A DNA stretch of 64,000 nucleotides from Chloroflexota bacterium (lineage in GTDB: Bacteria > Chloroflexota > UBA11872 > VXOZ01), in the NCBI GenBank assembly GCA_026710945.1, contig JAPOQA010000013.1, positions 1 through 64,000 of the forward strand, in the 5' to 3' direction. The notes under the pieces were generated by a model, which did not search any database, was not told the DNA's origin, and saw only the letters and a list, made by a program, of their open reading frames with translations. A program made the translations under genes and the position numbers. Position 1 is the stretch's first letter, and each line of letters opens with the position of its first letter. Shown in pieces: positions 9,587-18,333 of this stretch.

Positions 9587-10720
9587 ATGAAGGCAGAGCA
9601 CTTTGACACAATTGTCGTAGGCGTAGGGGGCATGGGGAGTGCTGCCGTCTACCACTTAGCGCGGCGCGGCGAGCGAGTCCTCGGACTGGAGCAATTCGAC
9701 ATTCCCCACGATATGGGGTCGTCGCACGGCGTAACACGCGTCATTCGGCTCACGTATTTCGAGCACCCTTCATACGTGCCGCTGCTGGCGCGGGCATACG
9801 CGCTCTGGCGCGAACTCGAGCAGGCCGGCGACGAGCAGTTGTTGTATATCACGGGCTCTATCGATGCCGGTGCGCCTGACTCGTTCGTTGTCGAGGGTTC
9901 GATGAATTCCTGCGAGGAACACGAACTGGCACACGAGGTGCTGACAAGTGCGGAGTTAACGCAACGATTTCCGGGATTCAACCTCCCGCCGGAGATGATG
10001 GCCGTGTGGCAGCCGGATGGCGGGTTTCTGCTGCCGGAGCGCTGCATCGTGCACCACGTGCTGCAAGCACAAGCGTTGGGCGGGGAAGTGCGAGCGCGTG
10101 AAGCCGTAGTCGATTGGAAGGCAGATCAAGGAAGCGTGACCGTCCGCACCACCCGCGCCACCTACACTGCCAAGCGACTAATCTTCACTGCCGGCGCCTG
10201 GAGCCAGTCCCTGCTTGCGCGGCTGGGCCAGAACGCCGTGCCTGAACGCCAGGTCATGGGGTGGTTCCAACCGGCGCAACCGGAGCTGTTCAACCGGGAA
10301 CGCTTCCCGGTTTTCAACTGTCTTGTGCCGGAAGGGCATTACTACGGCTTCCCAATTCACGGCATTCCAGGATTCAAGATTGGGAAGTACCACCACCTTT
10401 TGCAGCAGACCGCGCCGGACGACGTGGACCGCGAATGCCACCTTGAAGATGAGGAAGCACTGCGTGCTTGTACACAGAATTACCTTACCGGGGGCATGGG
10501 AGCTACGCTGGCATTGAAGACGTGCATGTTCACCAATACGCCGGATGGACATTTCATCATGGACCATCATCCGGAACATGCCAACGTGGTGATTGCGGCG
10601 GGCTTCTCCGGCCACGGCTTCAAGTTCTGCAGCGTGGTGGGAGAGATAGTCGCTGAGATGGCGCTAGACGGCGAGTCGCGGCACGATATTGGGATGTTCG
10701 GCCTCAATCGCTTTGACTGA
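9587..10720 (+). CDS. Monomeric sarcosine oxidase / N-methyltryptophan oxidase-like flavoprotein
   Basis: The 377-residue protein matches the MSOX/MTOX family in length and motifs. It has an N-terminal FAD fingerprint GVGGMGSAAVYHLARRG, the GSSHGVTRVIR segment, Cys313 in KTCMFTNTPDGHF at the position of the Cys that binds FAD covalently, and the C-terminal GFSGHGFKF loop. Such enzymes oxidise N-methyl amines (sarcosine, N-methyltryptophan, pipecolate), giving formaldehyde and hydrogen peroxide. With the BHMT-like and dimethylglycine-dehydrogenase-like genes upstream, a role as the last step of betaine-to-glycine demethylation is plausible. A purine-rich AAGGATGAGAGAG precedes the ATG. Confidence 0.9.
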   Translation: MKAEHFDTIVVGVGGMGSAAVYHLARRGERVLGLEQFDIPHDMGSSHGVTRVIRLTYFEHPSYVPLLARAYALWRELEQAGDEQLLYITGSIDAGAPDSFVVEGSMNSCEEHELAHEVLTSAELTQRFPGFNLPPEMMAVWQPDGGFLLPERCIVHHVLQAQALGGEVRAREAVVDWKADQGSVTVRTTRATYTAKRLIFTAGAWSQSLLARLGQNAVPERQVMGWFQPAQPELFNRERFPVFNCLVPEGHYYGFPIHGIPGFKIGKYHHLLQQTAPDDVDRECHLEDEEALRACTQNYLTGGMGATLALKTCMFTNTPDGHFIMDHHPEHANVVIAAGFSGHGFKFCSVVGEIVAEMALDGESRHDIGMFGLNRFD

Positions 10721-10796
10721 GGAAGCACGGCTCTCGGTCAGGAAGGCATTGGGAAACTCTGGAGTGCGGGAGAAATTGGCCCGGAGCGGTTACGGT

Positions 10797-10836
10797 TTCC
10801 CCTCAGCCCGGCCCTCTCCCCAGGGAGAGGGAGTCC
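10797..10836. repeat. GGGAGAGGG-type intergenic repeat
   Basis: A copy of the dispersed CCCTCTCC/GGGAGAGGG module sits in the 296-bp gap between two convergent genes. The rest of the gap shows no gene and no clear terminator. Confidence 0.5.
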
Positions 10837-11016
10837 TATCGCCTGCTGCTCGGATTGCTCATTGGTCTCCACGGACAAAGGAGGCACTCTTGCCGCAAAG
10901 CCTGAGTGTCATTCAGTTCTCAGCAGGGCAGAAACATCCGCAAGTTCCAACGCTTTTGCCAGATCCGCTGCAACTATTGAAGATGCTCGAGTTTTGAACA
11001 AGCCTGCGCGAGTATC

Positions 11017-12204
11017 TTATTGCGGTCCGTATTGAGTAACCACTGCCTCGTCTACCTCGATACCCAGACCCGGCCGTTGTGGAATCAACACCGCCCCGTC
11101 ATCCTCCAGGGTGAAGGGTTCACGCAGCAGCGTATCGCGCAAGGGGTTGGGATTGCGATCAAACTCCAGCATCGGTTCATTGAGGGCAGGCAACGGATTC
11201 GCCGAATGCGGGCTGGGCGGCAAAGACGCGATGAAATGCAGCGCGGCGGCCAGGGCGATACCGGACCCCCAGACGTGCGGATATACCTGAACGTCGAATG
11301 TGCCGGCGAGGGTAGCAATCTTGACGGCTTCCGAAATACCGCCCGTCCCACAGATGTCGGGTTGCGCGATGTCTATACAGCCATCAAGGATGAGGTCGCG
11401 GAAGCTGAATCGCGTGTGCTCGCACTCTCCGCCCGCGATGGCAAGGTCGAGGGTCTCGGCGACCTGGCGGTACCCCCTGCGGTCTTCGGGAATAACCGGT
11501 TCTTCAAACCACAGGGTATCTTCTTCCTCTAAACCACGGCCCACCTTGATGGCGATGTGCGGCGGATAGGCATGGTTGGCGTCCACCATGTAGGGAAAGC
11601 GTTCACCGCTGGGGGCACAGGCATCGAGCGCGCGCCGCGCAGCCTTAACGCGGGCAAGGTCTTCGGCCACCGAGAGCAAGCCGACTTTGATCTTGAGTGC
11701 GCGAAAGCCCGTGGCGGCGTGCCGCTCGACTTCCGCCGCCAAAGCTCCGGTATCGGCCCAATTTTCCGGGCCACCCTTGTAGTAGCCACCGGTTGCATAT
11801 GCCTTCACCCGGTCGCGATACGCGCCGCCAAGCAGGGCATGAATTGGCTGCTCCAGCGCTTGGCCCGCAATGTCCCAGCACGCGATGTCCACGCCACTGA
11901 TTGCTTCTACGGCGGTCCCCTGTCGTCCCCAATCGCGAATGTGCGCGTAAAGTTTCTCCCAGATGACGTCCATGTGCAATGGATTCATGCCCATAATACG
12001 GGGTGTAAGGACGTGGTCGATCATGGCAGCTACCGGTTCCGGCGCGCCCCAGAGGCCTGCTTCTCCCCAACCGACCAGACCGGCGTCCGTCTCGATGCGC
12101 ACGAGGCAACTACTGCGTTCGGAAAAGGACTCTTGAGAGGCGTAGAAGCCTTGATCGCCAAGTGGACTCTTCAGCACGTAGCTGCGAACGTCAATAATTC
12201 TCAT
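11017..12204 (-). CDS. Mandelate racemase/muconate lactonizing enzyme (enolase) superfamily dehydratase
   Basis: The 395-residue protein has a capping domain (about 1-125) and a TIM barrel. Visible catalytic elements are the KIK motif in ALKIKVG on strand 2 and metal ligands in MVDANHAY (Asp), WFEEPV (Glu) and GGECEH (Glu). A His follows in YPHVWGSG near the C-terminus, a pattern of the mandelate-racemase-type subgroup that dehydrates sugar acids. Substrate cannot be read from the sequence. The gene is monocistronic, flanked by convergent and divergent genes. A second superfamily member lies at 53.5 kb; expansion of this superfamily is known in SAR202-like Chloroflexi. Confidence 0.88.
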   Translation of the reverse strand: MRIIDVRSYVLKSPLGDQGFYASQESFSERSSCLVRIETDAGLVGWGEAGLWGAPEPVAAMIDHVLTPRIMGMNPLHMDVIWEKLYAHIRDWGRQGTAVEAISGVDIACWDIAGQALEQPIHALLGGAYRDRVKAYATGGYYKGGPENWADTGALAAEVERHAATGFRALKIKVGLLSVAEDLARVKAARRALDACAPSGERFPYMVDANHAYPPHIAIKVGRGLEEEDTLWFEEPVIPEDRRGYRQVAETLDLAIAGGECEHTRFSFRDLILDGCIDIAQPDICGTGGISEAVKIATLAGTFDVQVYPHVWGSGIALAAALHFIASLPPSPHSANPLPALNEPMLEFDRNPNPLRDTLLREPFTLEDDGAVLIPQRPGLGIEVDEAVVTQYGPQ

Positions 12205-12603
12205 AGGTTCTTTACCTCGAAGACTGTGTTGAGATTAGCTTCATTATACCGACTTTCAATAGTTATCCGGCATACGTCCGCTGCGATGCCTCTTTGATAC
12301 GGATGACGGATGTTTCCGGATAGGGCAGTATCAGATTCGAGAAGCCATCTTTGATTGACGCGCCTACGTTACAATATGGGAGGACATGAGAGCAATCGAT
12401 TCGTGCGGTGGGAGTGGCGGCAGACTCAAGTTTCCACCGAGGTTCGGACCGCGCGGAGCGGCTTGCATGTGTGAGTGGCATTCGGCAGGTGCGGTTGTGG
12501 CAGGGCCAAGGGGAAGAGTCGCAGGTTGCAAACCTGCGCTACTGGAGGGAACAAGAAGCAGAGCCATGGATACACTCTGGGGCAAGATGCATAGGAGATT
12601 GTT
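12205..12603. repeat. Divergent intergenic region with a GCAGGTTGCAAACCTGC palindrome
   Basis: This 399-bp gap separates the enolase-superfamily gene (minus) and the six-hairpin gene (plus), so it should hold both promoters, but I see no convincing -35/-10 pair. A palindrome with 7-bp arms (12521-12537) followed by GCTACTGG is a copy of a module also present near 3276 and 52308. No gene is supported. Confidence 0.45.
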
Positions 12604-13839
12604 GTGGCGATAATGCGTGATCCTCTCACAGTCGCGCGCTCGATCGGCGACCGCTTTGTTTCCTGGCAAGGCACCATCGGGCGGCCTGACCCGGAAAAGT
12701 GCCCGTTCGTCACGACCGGTGGCAGCTTCGGTCCCACGCATGCCCACTCGCCGCCGTACTTGGCGCAAGCACTCTATCGACTCTATGAGCGCACCAACGA
12801 AGTGTGTTACAAAGAAGCGGCAGACCGCTATGCGGTCTTTTCTTTCAGCTTCATGCGCGATCCGGTACCCCCGGTGGCCGACCGGCAGCGCAATCTGCGG
12901 CTGAGCCAGAGGATGGAGCGGGATCCCACGAGCGTCGGCGATCCGCGCACTGTGAATAACCTCTTCAGTCGCTCTTGGATGCAGGGTGTCGGCCTGTGGT
13001 GCTACGGTGAGTTTCGTACTCACAACCCGCATGAGGTCTGTTTTGACGCCCGCGCCGACTCGTTATTTGACTACTTGCAGCAACACCGGACTGACCGGGG
13101 CCACGCGTACAACATCGGATACCCGCCATCTAATTGCCAGGACCCCGCCATCACCGACGGCGCCTTCACCGACGACTTGCGGTGGGTCGGCATGGGGCTG
13201 GTGCACTACTACGAGCAGACTAAGCGAGATGACGTGCTGGCTTCGGCGGTGCGCTTGGCGGACTACTATCTCCGTCTCCACGAGCCGGGATCGCCGGACG
13301 GCGCTTTTGTCGATGGACTGGGTACCTGGTGCATTGGGCCGTGGCCGACGGAGATTGCCGCCGAGCACTTTCCCAGCGTACGGATGGATGAGACCGGCTG
13401 GGGTTTCTCGGCGTGGGGAGCGGTGGAATTCCTCTCGCGATTGCACACGTGTCTGCCGGTAGACCATCCGCGCGAGGCCGTGATGCGCGACCGCTGCACC
13501 CGCTCGGTGGAGTGGCAGTTCTCCTGTCAGTTTCCGGATGGCGCCGTCGGCATGCACATGCAGGACGACCATTGGTTGGGCATGACTGCGGCGGCAATAA
13601 TGGCCTACGATCACATTCGCGCGGTTGGCTGGATGGACGAAGGCCTTGAAGAGCGTCTGGCCCCAAAGATTGCGGCTGCCAAGGAGTGGCTGCTCGCGAA
13701 CGCGACGGAGGAGTTTATCGACCAGGGCGGATATCGCAAAATAACAGGCAGAACGACGCCCCACCCGCCTGAAAACTTGGCCTGGTTGCTTGGTTGGACG
13801 GTTGAAGCGCTGCTGCGGATTGAGGCTGAAGCACTTTGA
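12604..13839 (+). CDS. Six-hairpin (alpha/alpha-toroid) glycosidase-like protein, function unknown
   Basis: The 411-residue protein has no signal peptide. It has regularly spaced helix-rich segments with aromatic and glycine turns (YLAQALYRLYERT, LVHYYEQTKRDDVLASAVRLADYYLR, WGFSAWGAVEFLSRL, MTAAAIMAYDHIRAVGWMDEG). This resembles the alpha/alpha-toroid of six-hairpin glycosidases, AGE-type epimerases and GH88/GH105-like unsaturated-uronyl hydrolases. I cannot place the catalytic residues, so an enzyme class is not claimed. GTG is chosen as start because AGGAG lies 6 bases upstream; an internal ATG three codons later is an alternative. The stop overlaps the beginning of a small pseudogene fragment. 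Confidence 0.65.
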   Translation: MAIMRDPLTVARSIGDRFVSWQGTIGRPDPEKCPFVTTGGSFGPTHAHSPPYLAQALYRLYERTNEVCYKEAADRYAVFSFSFMRDPVPPVADRQRNLRLSQRMERDPTSVGDPRTVNNLFSRSWMQGVGLWCYGEFRTHNPHEVCFDARADSLFDYLQQHRTDRGHAYNIGYPPSNCQDPAITDGAFTDDLRWVGMGLVHYYEQTKRDDVLASAVRLADYYLRLHEPGSPDGAFVDGLGTWCIGPWPTEIAAEHFPSVRMDETGWGFSAWGAVEFLSRLHTCLPVDHPREAVMRDRCTRSVEWQFSCQFPDGAVGMHMQDDHWLGMTAAAIMAYDHIRAVGWMDEGLEERLAPKIAAAKEWLLANATEEFIDQGGYRKITGRTTPHPPENLAWLLGWTVEALLRIEAEAL

Positions 13840-13905
13840 GACGTGGACGCAAGGTACAAGAACAGGAGCCGGTGGAGTTCACGCTTACCGGGATAGTGCG
13901 CTACA
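13836..13905 (+). pseudogene. Displaced 5' fragment of an rlmD/rumA-like gene
   Basis: Translated from a TTG, the first 20 codons match the start of the rRNA methyltransferase gene 830 bp downstream at 13 of 20 positions (shared RGRK, EPVE and TLTG). The similarity then stops, just before the stop codon of the opposing cupin gene. It overlaps the stop of the six-hairpin gene by 4 bases. The fragment encodes only the first part of a TRAM domain and is presumably dead. It most likely marks a past duplication, or an insertion that separated the cupin segment from the methyltransferase gene. Confidence 0.65.
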
Positions 13906-13910
13906 GCGTA

Positions 13911-14276
13911 TTACAACTCTCCTGCCGGTGCGCCCCAGATCAGGAGCAGCTTCAGCGTTTCGTCGCCGGTGTTGCGGAAACCGTGGTCAACCCCGGGAGG
14001 AGCCATGACGGCGTCTCCCGGCCGGACCGTCAGTTCTTGTCCATTCATCCACATGACGCCCTGACCCTCGATGAAGTAGTAAAACTCCTCCAGCGCGTCG
14101 TCGCCGTCGTGGCTATGGGATCCCTCACTCGCGCCCGGCGGCAGTTCCCATATCTCGACGCGGACGGGCAGCCGCGCGGTGTCCCGGAAGAATCTCCGGC
14201 GCGTGATCACACCGTCCCCGTCGTGGATGGCGGGCGTGTCCATCACGTCCGCCGATTCGCTCTGCTTCCATGCCAT
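13911..14276 (-). CDS. Cupin-domain protein
   Basis: The 121-residue protein is a single conserved-barrel cupin. Motif 1 reads roughly GSHSHDGDDALEEFYYFIEGQG, with metal-ligand His and Glu residues, and motif 2 is PGDAVMAPPGVDHGFRN. A GGAGG ribosome site 7 bases before ATG 14276 fixes the start; a longer open frame reaching 14474 is unlikely, because its extra N-terminus is not cupin-like. Small cupins serve as isomerases, dioxygenases or sensors, so function is open. It faces the neighbouring plus-strand genes and seems to sit inside a duplicated methyltransferase locus. Confidence 0.8.
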   Translation of the reverse strand: MAWKQSESADVMDTPAIHDGDGVITRRRFFRDTARLPVRVEIWELPPGASEGSHSHDGDDALEEFYYFIEGQGVMWMNGQELTVRPGDAVMAPPGVDHGFRNTGDETLKLLLIWGAPAGEL

Positions 14277-14667
14277 CCCGCAACCTCCGAGCCTAATGGT
14301 TTGGGGTACAGTATAGCGCTCTCCATGCCGCGCCACACGGCGTGAGAGACCTGGGGGGTTCGATGCCGGAGAGGGTCGAAGGATTGGCAATGAGGACGCG
14401 GTACCGGTCGCTGCTGATCGCAAAGCAACTATGGTTGGCCTAGTCTGCCTGAACGACGCCGTTGTCAAATTCAATATCGATGAATGCGCTGCTCTCCTGG
14501 TTTAATTAGTTTAGTTCTGTAGGGAAGTTCCGATGATCGGCCTGGCACGTAGCGACTTCGTAGTGAAACCGGGTGAATGGCGGCGCTCGCAACAAGACCG
14601 ACTATTATTCGTCAACCCACGGCTCGCATGGGGCCGTTAGAGAGGGTGCATTAAGAAATGGAAATCA

Positions 14668-15981
14668 ATGAGTCGCGGTCGTAAGATTCGGGAACGCGAA
14701 CCGGTGGAAGTGACGCTCACCGGTATGGCGCATCGTGGCCCGGCGGTGGGCCGCATCGACGGCAAAGTAGTCTTTGCATTCTATGGTATACCCGGGGAGC
14801 GCGTGAAAGTACAACTGGAACGGAGGCGCAAGAAGTATCTGCAGGCGCACGTGGTAGAAGTGCTTGACCCTTCGCCGGATAGAGTCGAACCGATCTGTAC
14901 GTACTATGGGTCCTGTGGCGGCTGCCAGTGGCAACACATGGACTACGCGGCGCAGGTGCGCCTCAAGCAGCAGGTGGTAGAAGAGCACTTCGCCCGGATT
15001 GGTAAGCAGCCGGTTGCTATAGACGCTGTGCACAGGCCTCAGAATCCGTGGGAGTATCGTTACGGCTGCGAAATCGCCCTTTCGCGGGAAGCGGGCTTTC
15101 GGCAGCGCGGCAGCCGGCGCGTCGTCGAGGTCGAACATTGTGCAATCAGCCATCCACTCATCTCCAAGTTGCTGGCAACGCTCAACGAGATGATCCGTGA
15201 CGGCAGGATTCCCGATCTATGGGGAAAGAACTGGGTGGAGACCCGCGTCATTCCTCAAGGTGGCGCCGCAAAGTTAGCGCTGATCCTGGAAGGCGTGCGC
15301 AATGTTGACCTGGATGCGGAACCGGAACTCGGCGCTGTGCTGGACGCCCTCACCACAATTCCGGAGGCTATGAGCGTCTCCTATCGGACTCCAAGCGGTG
15401 CAGTGGAACCCTTTGCCGGACCGGCCATGGTGGGTATTGAGATCATGGGAAAGACGATTCAATTTCCGCCCGGCGCTTTCTTTCAAGCAAGTGTAGAGAT
15501 GTTGCCTCTTGCCATCTCCCGCATGCGGACTTTGGCGGCAGTCCAACAAAGTGAGACCGTGCTCGATCTCTACTGCGGGGTCGGGATATTCGGTCTTTTC
15601 ATGGCGGCAGACGCCCGGCACGTCATTGGTATCGAAGTGGACAAGCAAGCCATCGAAGCGGCCCGGCAAACTGCACGGCATTGGAGGTTGCAGAACATCG
15701 ACTTTAGGGGCTTGCCTGCCGAAAAGGTAACGGAAGACTTGCCGGACGTTGATGTTGCCATTGTTGATCCGCCGCGCACCGGCATGGATCCCCGTGTGCT
15801 CCATGCAGTGGCCGGCAGCGCCCCGAGCCGGATAGTTTATTTGTCGTGCGAACCGTCCACGCTCGCGCGTGACACAGCGCTCTTGCATGAAGAGGGATAC
15901 CGCGTCGCACGATTGGAGCTTTTTGATTTCTTTCCGCAAACGTACCATATTGAAAGCCTGGCACTTTTTCGGCGTCACTAG
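14668..15981 (+). CDS. rlmD: 23S rRNA (uracil-5-)-methyltransferase, RlmD/RumA-type
   Basis: The 437-residue protein begins with a TRAM RNA-binding domain (about 1-60). Four cysteines that can bind an iron-sulfur cluster follow (Cys77, Cys83, Cys86 and Cys158, in the C-x5-C-x2-C plus C pattern). The C-terminal half is a SAM-dependent fold with LDLYCGVGIFGL and DPPRTGMD, and the catalytic nucleophile Cys394 lies in LSCEPSTLARD. The enzyme makes 5-methyluridine in rRNA; whether the target is U1939, U747 or a tRNA position cannot be told from sequence alone, so the symbol is family-level. The start has only a weak ribosome site. A copy of its first 20 codons lies at 13836. Confidence 0.88.
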   Translation: MSRGRKIREREPVEVTLTGMAHRGPAVGRIDGKVVFAFYGIPGERVKVQLERRRKKYLQAHVVEVLDPSPDRVEPICTYYGSCGGCQWQHMDYAAQVRLKQQVVEEHFARIGKQPVAIDAVHRPQNPWEYRYGCEIALSREAGFRQRGSRRVVEVEHCAISHPLISKLLATLNEMIRDGRIPDLWGKNWVETRVIPQGGAAKLALILEGVRNVDLDAEPELGAVLDALTTIPEAMSVSYRTPSGAVEPFAGPAMVGIEIMGKTIQFPPGAFFQASVEMLPLAISRMRTLAAVQQSETVLDLYCGVGIFGLFMAADARHVIGIEVDKQAIEAARQTARHWRLQNIDFRGLPAEKVTEDLPDVDVAIVDPPRTGMDPRVLHAVAGSAPSRIVYLSCEPSTLARDTALLHEEGYRVARLELFDFFPQTYHIESLALFRRH

Positions 15982-16379
15982 AACTCATCTCATCAATACA
16001 TCGCTCCGCGTACACTTGCCCTTCGACAGGCTCAGAGCCTGCCCCGTACTCGATACGGGGGCAAACGGAAAAGGTAAATCCCGTTCGTGCTGAGGGCTAC
16101 GCGAAGCCTGCTGCGCGAAGCCCTTGTCGAAGCACAATGCGGGTTATCGAGTCGACTCATGAGATAGTTTCTAGATTCCTCGGTATGTCTGCTAGAGTGT
16201 AGCGCGGGGGCTTGTCCCCCGCTCGGGATGTTGTGCGCTGGTGCGGAGTGGATGCCTTCTCGCATGACAGGGAAGGCCAGTCTGCTGGATCGTCAAGACT
16301 AGCCAGCGAGGAGGCCGGACGAGAAGTAGCGCGGCGTACGGTTTAGTGGGTAGTATGTGCGCTTGAGGAGGACGTCTCC
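15982..16379. repeat. Intergenic repeats; left arm of an inverted pair
   Basis: Positions 15996-16165 carry a composite of CTTCGACAGGCTCAG, CGTTCGTGCTGAGG and GTCGACTCAT blocks. They are found in reverse orientation at 17976-18107, beyond the coaE-DUF4126 pair. A GCGGGGGCTTGTCCCCCGC module follows at 16202-16222. No gene is supported in the gap. Confidence 0.65.
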
Positions 16380-17057
16380 ATGCCGGGTGGCCTGCAGGAC
16401 ACGGACAGGCAACGGCAATCGCCAGTGATCGGCATTACAGGCAACATCGGTACCGGCAAAAGCACAGTCACAAAGATCCTTGCCGAGCAGGGTGTGTACG
16501 TAATCGACGCCGACCACGTCGTGCATGCGCTTTACGCCGACCCGCACAGTGCCCTTGTGGAGGCCGTCGCCGATGAGTTTGGTGGGAGCGTCCTGGCGCA
16601 AGATGGTACGCTTGATCGCACGGCCCTGGCGAGAGTAGTATTCGAGGACTCTGCGGCGCGAGGTACGCTTGAGTCGCTCGTTCACCCGGCGGTCGTGGCC
16701 GAAGTGCAAGAGGAACTGGACGGGAAGTCGCCACAAACGCCTTGCGCCATTGAGGCCATCAAGCTGATAGAAAGCGATTTGGTTACGATGTTGGACGCAG
16801 TGTGGATTGTCGAGGCCACGCCTGAATTGCAGCGAGCGCGTCTCCGGGCCAAAGGTATGCCTCGCGGCGAAGCGCAACGTCGTTTAGACGTTCAGTCTAC
16901 GTCTGAGGAGAAGATCGCTCACCTGAGACGGAAGCGCGGCGCGACATTCCCGGTCATGAGCATTAAGAATACGGGATCACTCGCCGAATTAGCTTCAAAC
17001 GTGCAAAAGGCGTGGGAAGCCACACAATCAATGTTTCGCGCTACCGAGGAGTCGTAA
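16380..17057 (+). CDS. coaE: Dephospho-CoA kinase
   Basis: The 225-residue protein has the P-loop GNIGTGKS near residues 21-28, followed by VYVIDADHVVHALY (the CoaE-typical DAD), then LVHPAV and a LID region with RLRAKGMPRGEAQRR. It catalyses the last step of coenzyme A synthesis, ATP-dependent phosphorylation of the 3' hydroxyl. Length is slightly above the usual ~200 residues because of about 15 extra N-terminal residues. The start is supported by GAGGAGG about 8 bases upstream. It is followed after 4 bp by the DUF4126 gene, so the two are likely cotranscribed, and the pair is flanked by inverted repeats. Confidence 0.93.
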   Translation: MPGGLQDTDRQRQSPVIGITGNIGTGKSTVTKILAEQGVYVIDADHVVHALYADPHSALVEAVADEFGGSVLAQDGTLDRTALARVVFEDSAARGTLESLVHPAVVAEVQEELDGKSPQTPCAIEAIKLIESDLVTMLDAVWIVEATPELQRARLRAKGMPRGEAQRRLDVQSTSEEKIAHLRRKRGATFPVMSIKNTGSLAELASNVQKAWEATQSMFRATEES

Positions 17058-17061
17058 CAGC

Positions 17062-17640
17062 ATGCCTTGGACTGCACTCGGTCTTACGTTTGCTGCCGGC
17101 CAGAACCCGTATGCAGCTCTGTTTCTTCTGGCGGTGTTGGCTCGGTCCGACAACGTAGACATTCTGCTGCATGCTCCCTTCGCATTCCTATCCCACACTG
17201 CCACTATTGGCGTCCTGTTCGTGCTTGCCGGGGTACAGGTGTTTGCCGACAAGCATCCGCGCTGGAGGCGTACGGAAGCACTGACCGGCTTGGTCGCCCG
17301 ACCGCTCAGCGCAGCCATGATCGTGCTTAGCCTCATCGGCTCGACGGATACTGGCGTGTTGCTTTGGGTGGTGGTGGCAATTGTAGTTGCTCACGCCAGT
17401 CACTTTTTCCGCGTCCGCTTACGCCGCCAGCTTGCCGACAAAATGGCGGGGATGGGGTATTTTCTCGCAAGCCTTTCGTTGGATAGTGCCGCACTGATTA
17501 CGGGACTGCTTGCCATTCTCGCGCCGGTCGTCGGCGCGGTGTTGGGCGCGTCTGTATTCGCCAGCTCGGCAGTGCTTTCCCTGCGAATGCAATTCAATGC
17601 GGGTGAATCTGGCCAGCCGAAACTCCCGAACCAGTCCTAA
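17062..17640 (+). CDS. DUF4126-like membrane protein
   Basis: The 192-residue protein is hydrophobic, with about five predicted membrane segments. It starts with TALGLTFAAGQNPYAALFLLAVLAR, which resembles the N-terminus of DUF4126 proteins. A central charged loop (ADKHPRWRRTEAL) and a C-terminal small-residue-rich segment also fit. Function of the family is unknown. It begins 4 bp after coaE, with GAGGAG inside the coaE 3' end as its ribosome site, so translational coupling is likely. Confidence 0.75.
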   Translation: MPWTALGLTFAAGQNPYAALFLLAVLARSDNVDILLHAPFAFLSHTATIGVLFVLAGVQVFADKHPRWRRTEALTGLVARPLSAAMIVLSLIGSTDTGVLLWVVVAIVVAHASHFFRVRLRRQLADKMAGMGYFLASLSLDSAALITGLLAILAPVVGAVLGASVFASSAVLSLRMQFNAGESGQPKLPNQS

Positions 17641-18333
17641 CAAGCTGCTACATGCCGGCGCCCCCTTTTTTTGGCGCGCCACCTGGGTGCCTTACCTATG
17701 AAGGAACAACCTCTGACGTAGACGCGATAGAGTTGGGGGCATTCAGAAGGGCTTCCCACAGCCGCATGTACGCGGTTCCACAATCCGCTCTGCTGGAGAC
17801 CGGCGCAACGTCCTCAAAGCTGAGAAAGAGTTCCCCTTTACGCCGGGAGTAAGCAAGGGTGAGGGTGAGTTCACGGCAATCCAGCCCATACTCACCGGTT
17901 TCGCGCAGTTAACGCACAGGTCTCCTCAGGGAAGGGAAACTGAATTGGCAAGAATACCCTCTCCCCAGGAAGCTTTCTCATAAGTCGACTCAATAAGCCT
18001 AACCGTGCTTCGACAAGGGCTTCGCGCAGCACTCAGCACGAACGGATTATTGCCTGTTACGTTCGCCCTGAGCCTGTCGAAGGGCAAGTCTACACGGAGC
18101 GATGTATTTCTGAGACGGTCTCCCAGGGAGAGAGTAATCCTTTCGCCTCCGGCCGAAGTTACGCAAAGCCTGCTCTGAGCTTGCCGAGGAGCTTGGCCCG
18201 TGCCCCTGAGATACGGGAGTTTCCGGTGGAAGAGGGTGAGGCTTTTCCCTGTTCACGATACGGGGTGAGGGGAAACACTCGAAATCCAGGCCATTCTCAT
18301 GCACCAGGATGACGGAAAGCCTTTCTGTGAAGT
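17641..18333. repeat. Repeat-filled intergenic region; right arm of an inverted pair
   Basis: The 693-bp gap holds degraded GGGAGAGGG-type modules (17830-17970 and 18118-18260). At 17976-18107 it holds the inverted counterpart of the 15996-16165 composite, sharing TAAGTCGACTC, GTGCTTCGACAAGGGCTTCG, CTGAGCCTGTCGAAGGGCAA and GGAGCGATGTAT. Short frames here translate repeats only. It separates a plus-strand and a minus-strand gene, so transcripts converge here, but no classical terminator is seen. Confidence 0.65.

Noticed and set aside
17641-18333. Possible CRISPR array in the repeat-rich gap
   Set aside because: Repeats are of unequal size, contain internal palindromes, and are not separated by uniform unique spacers.
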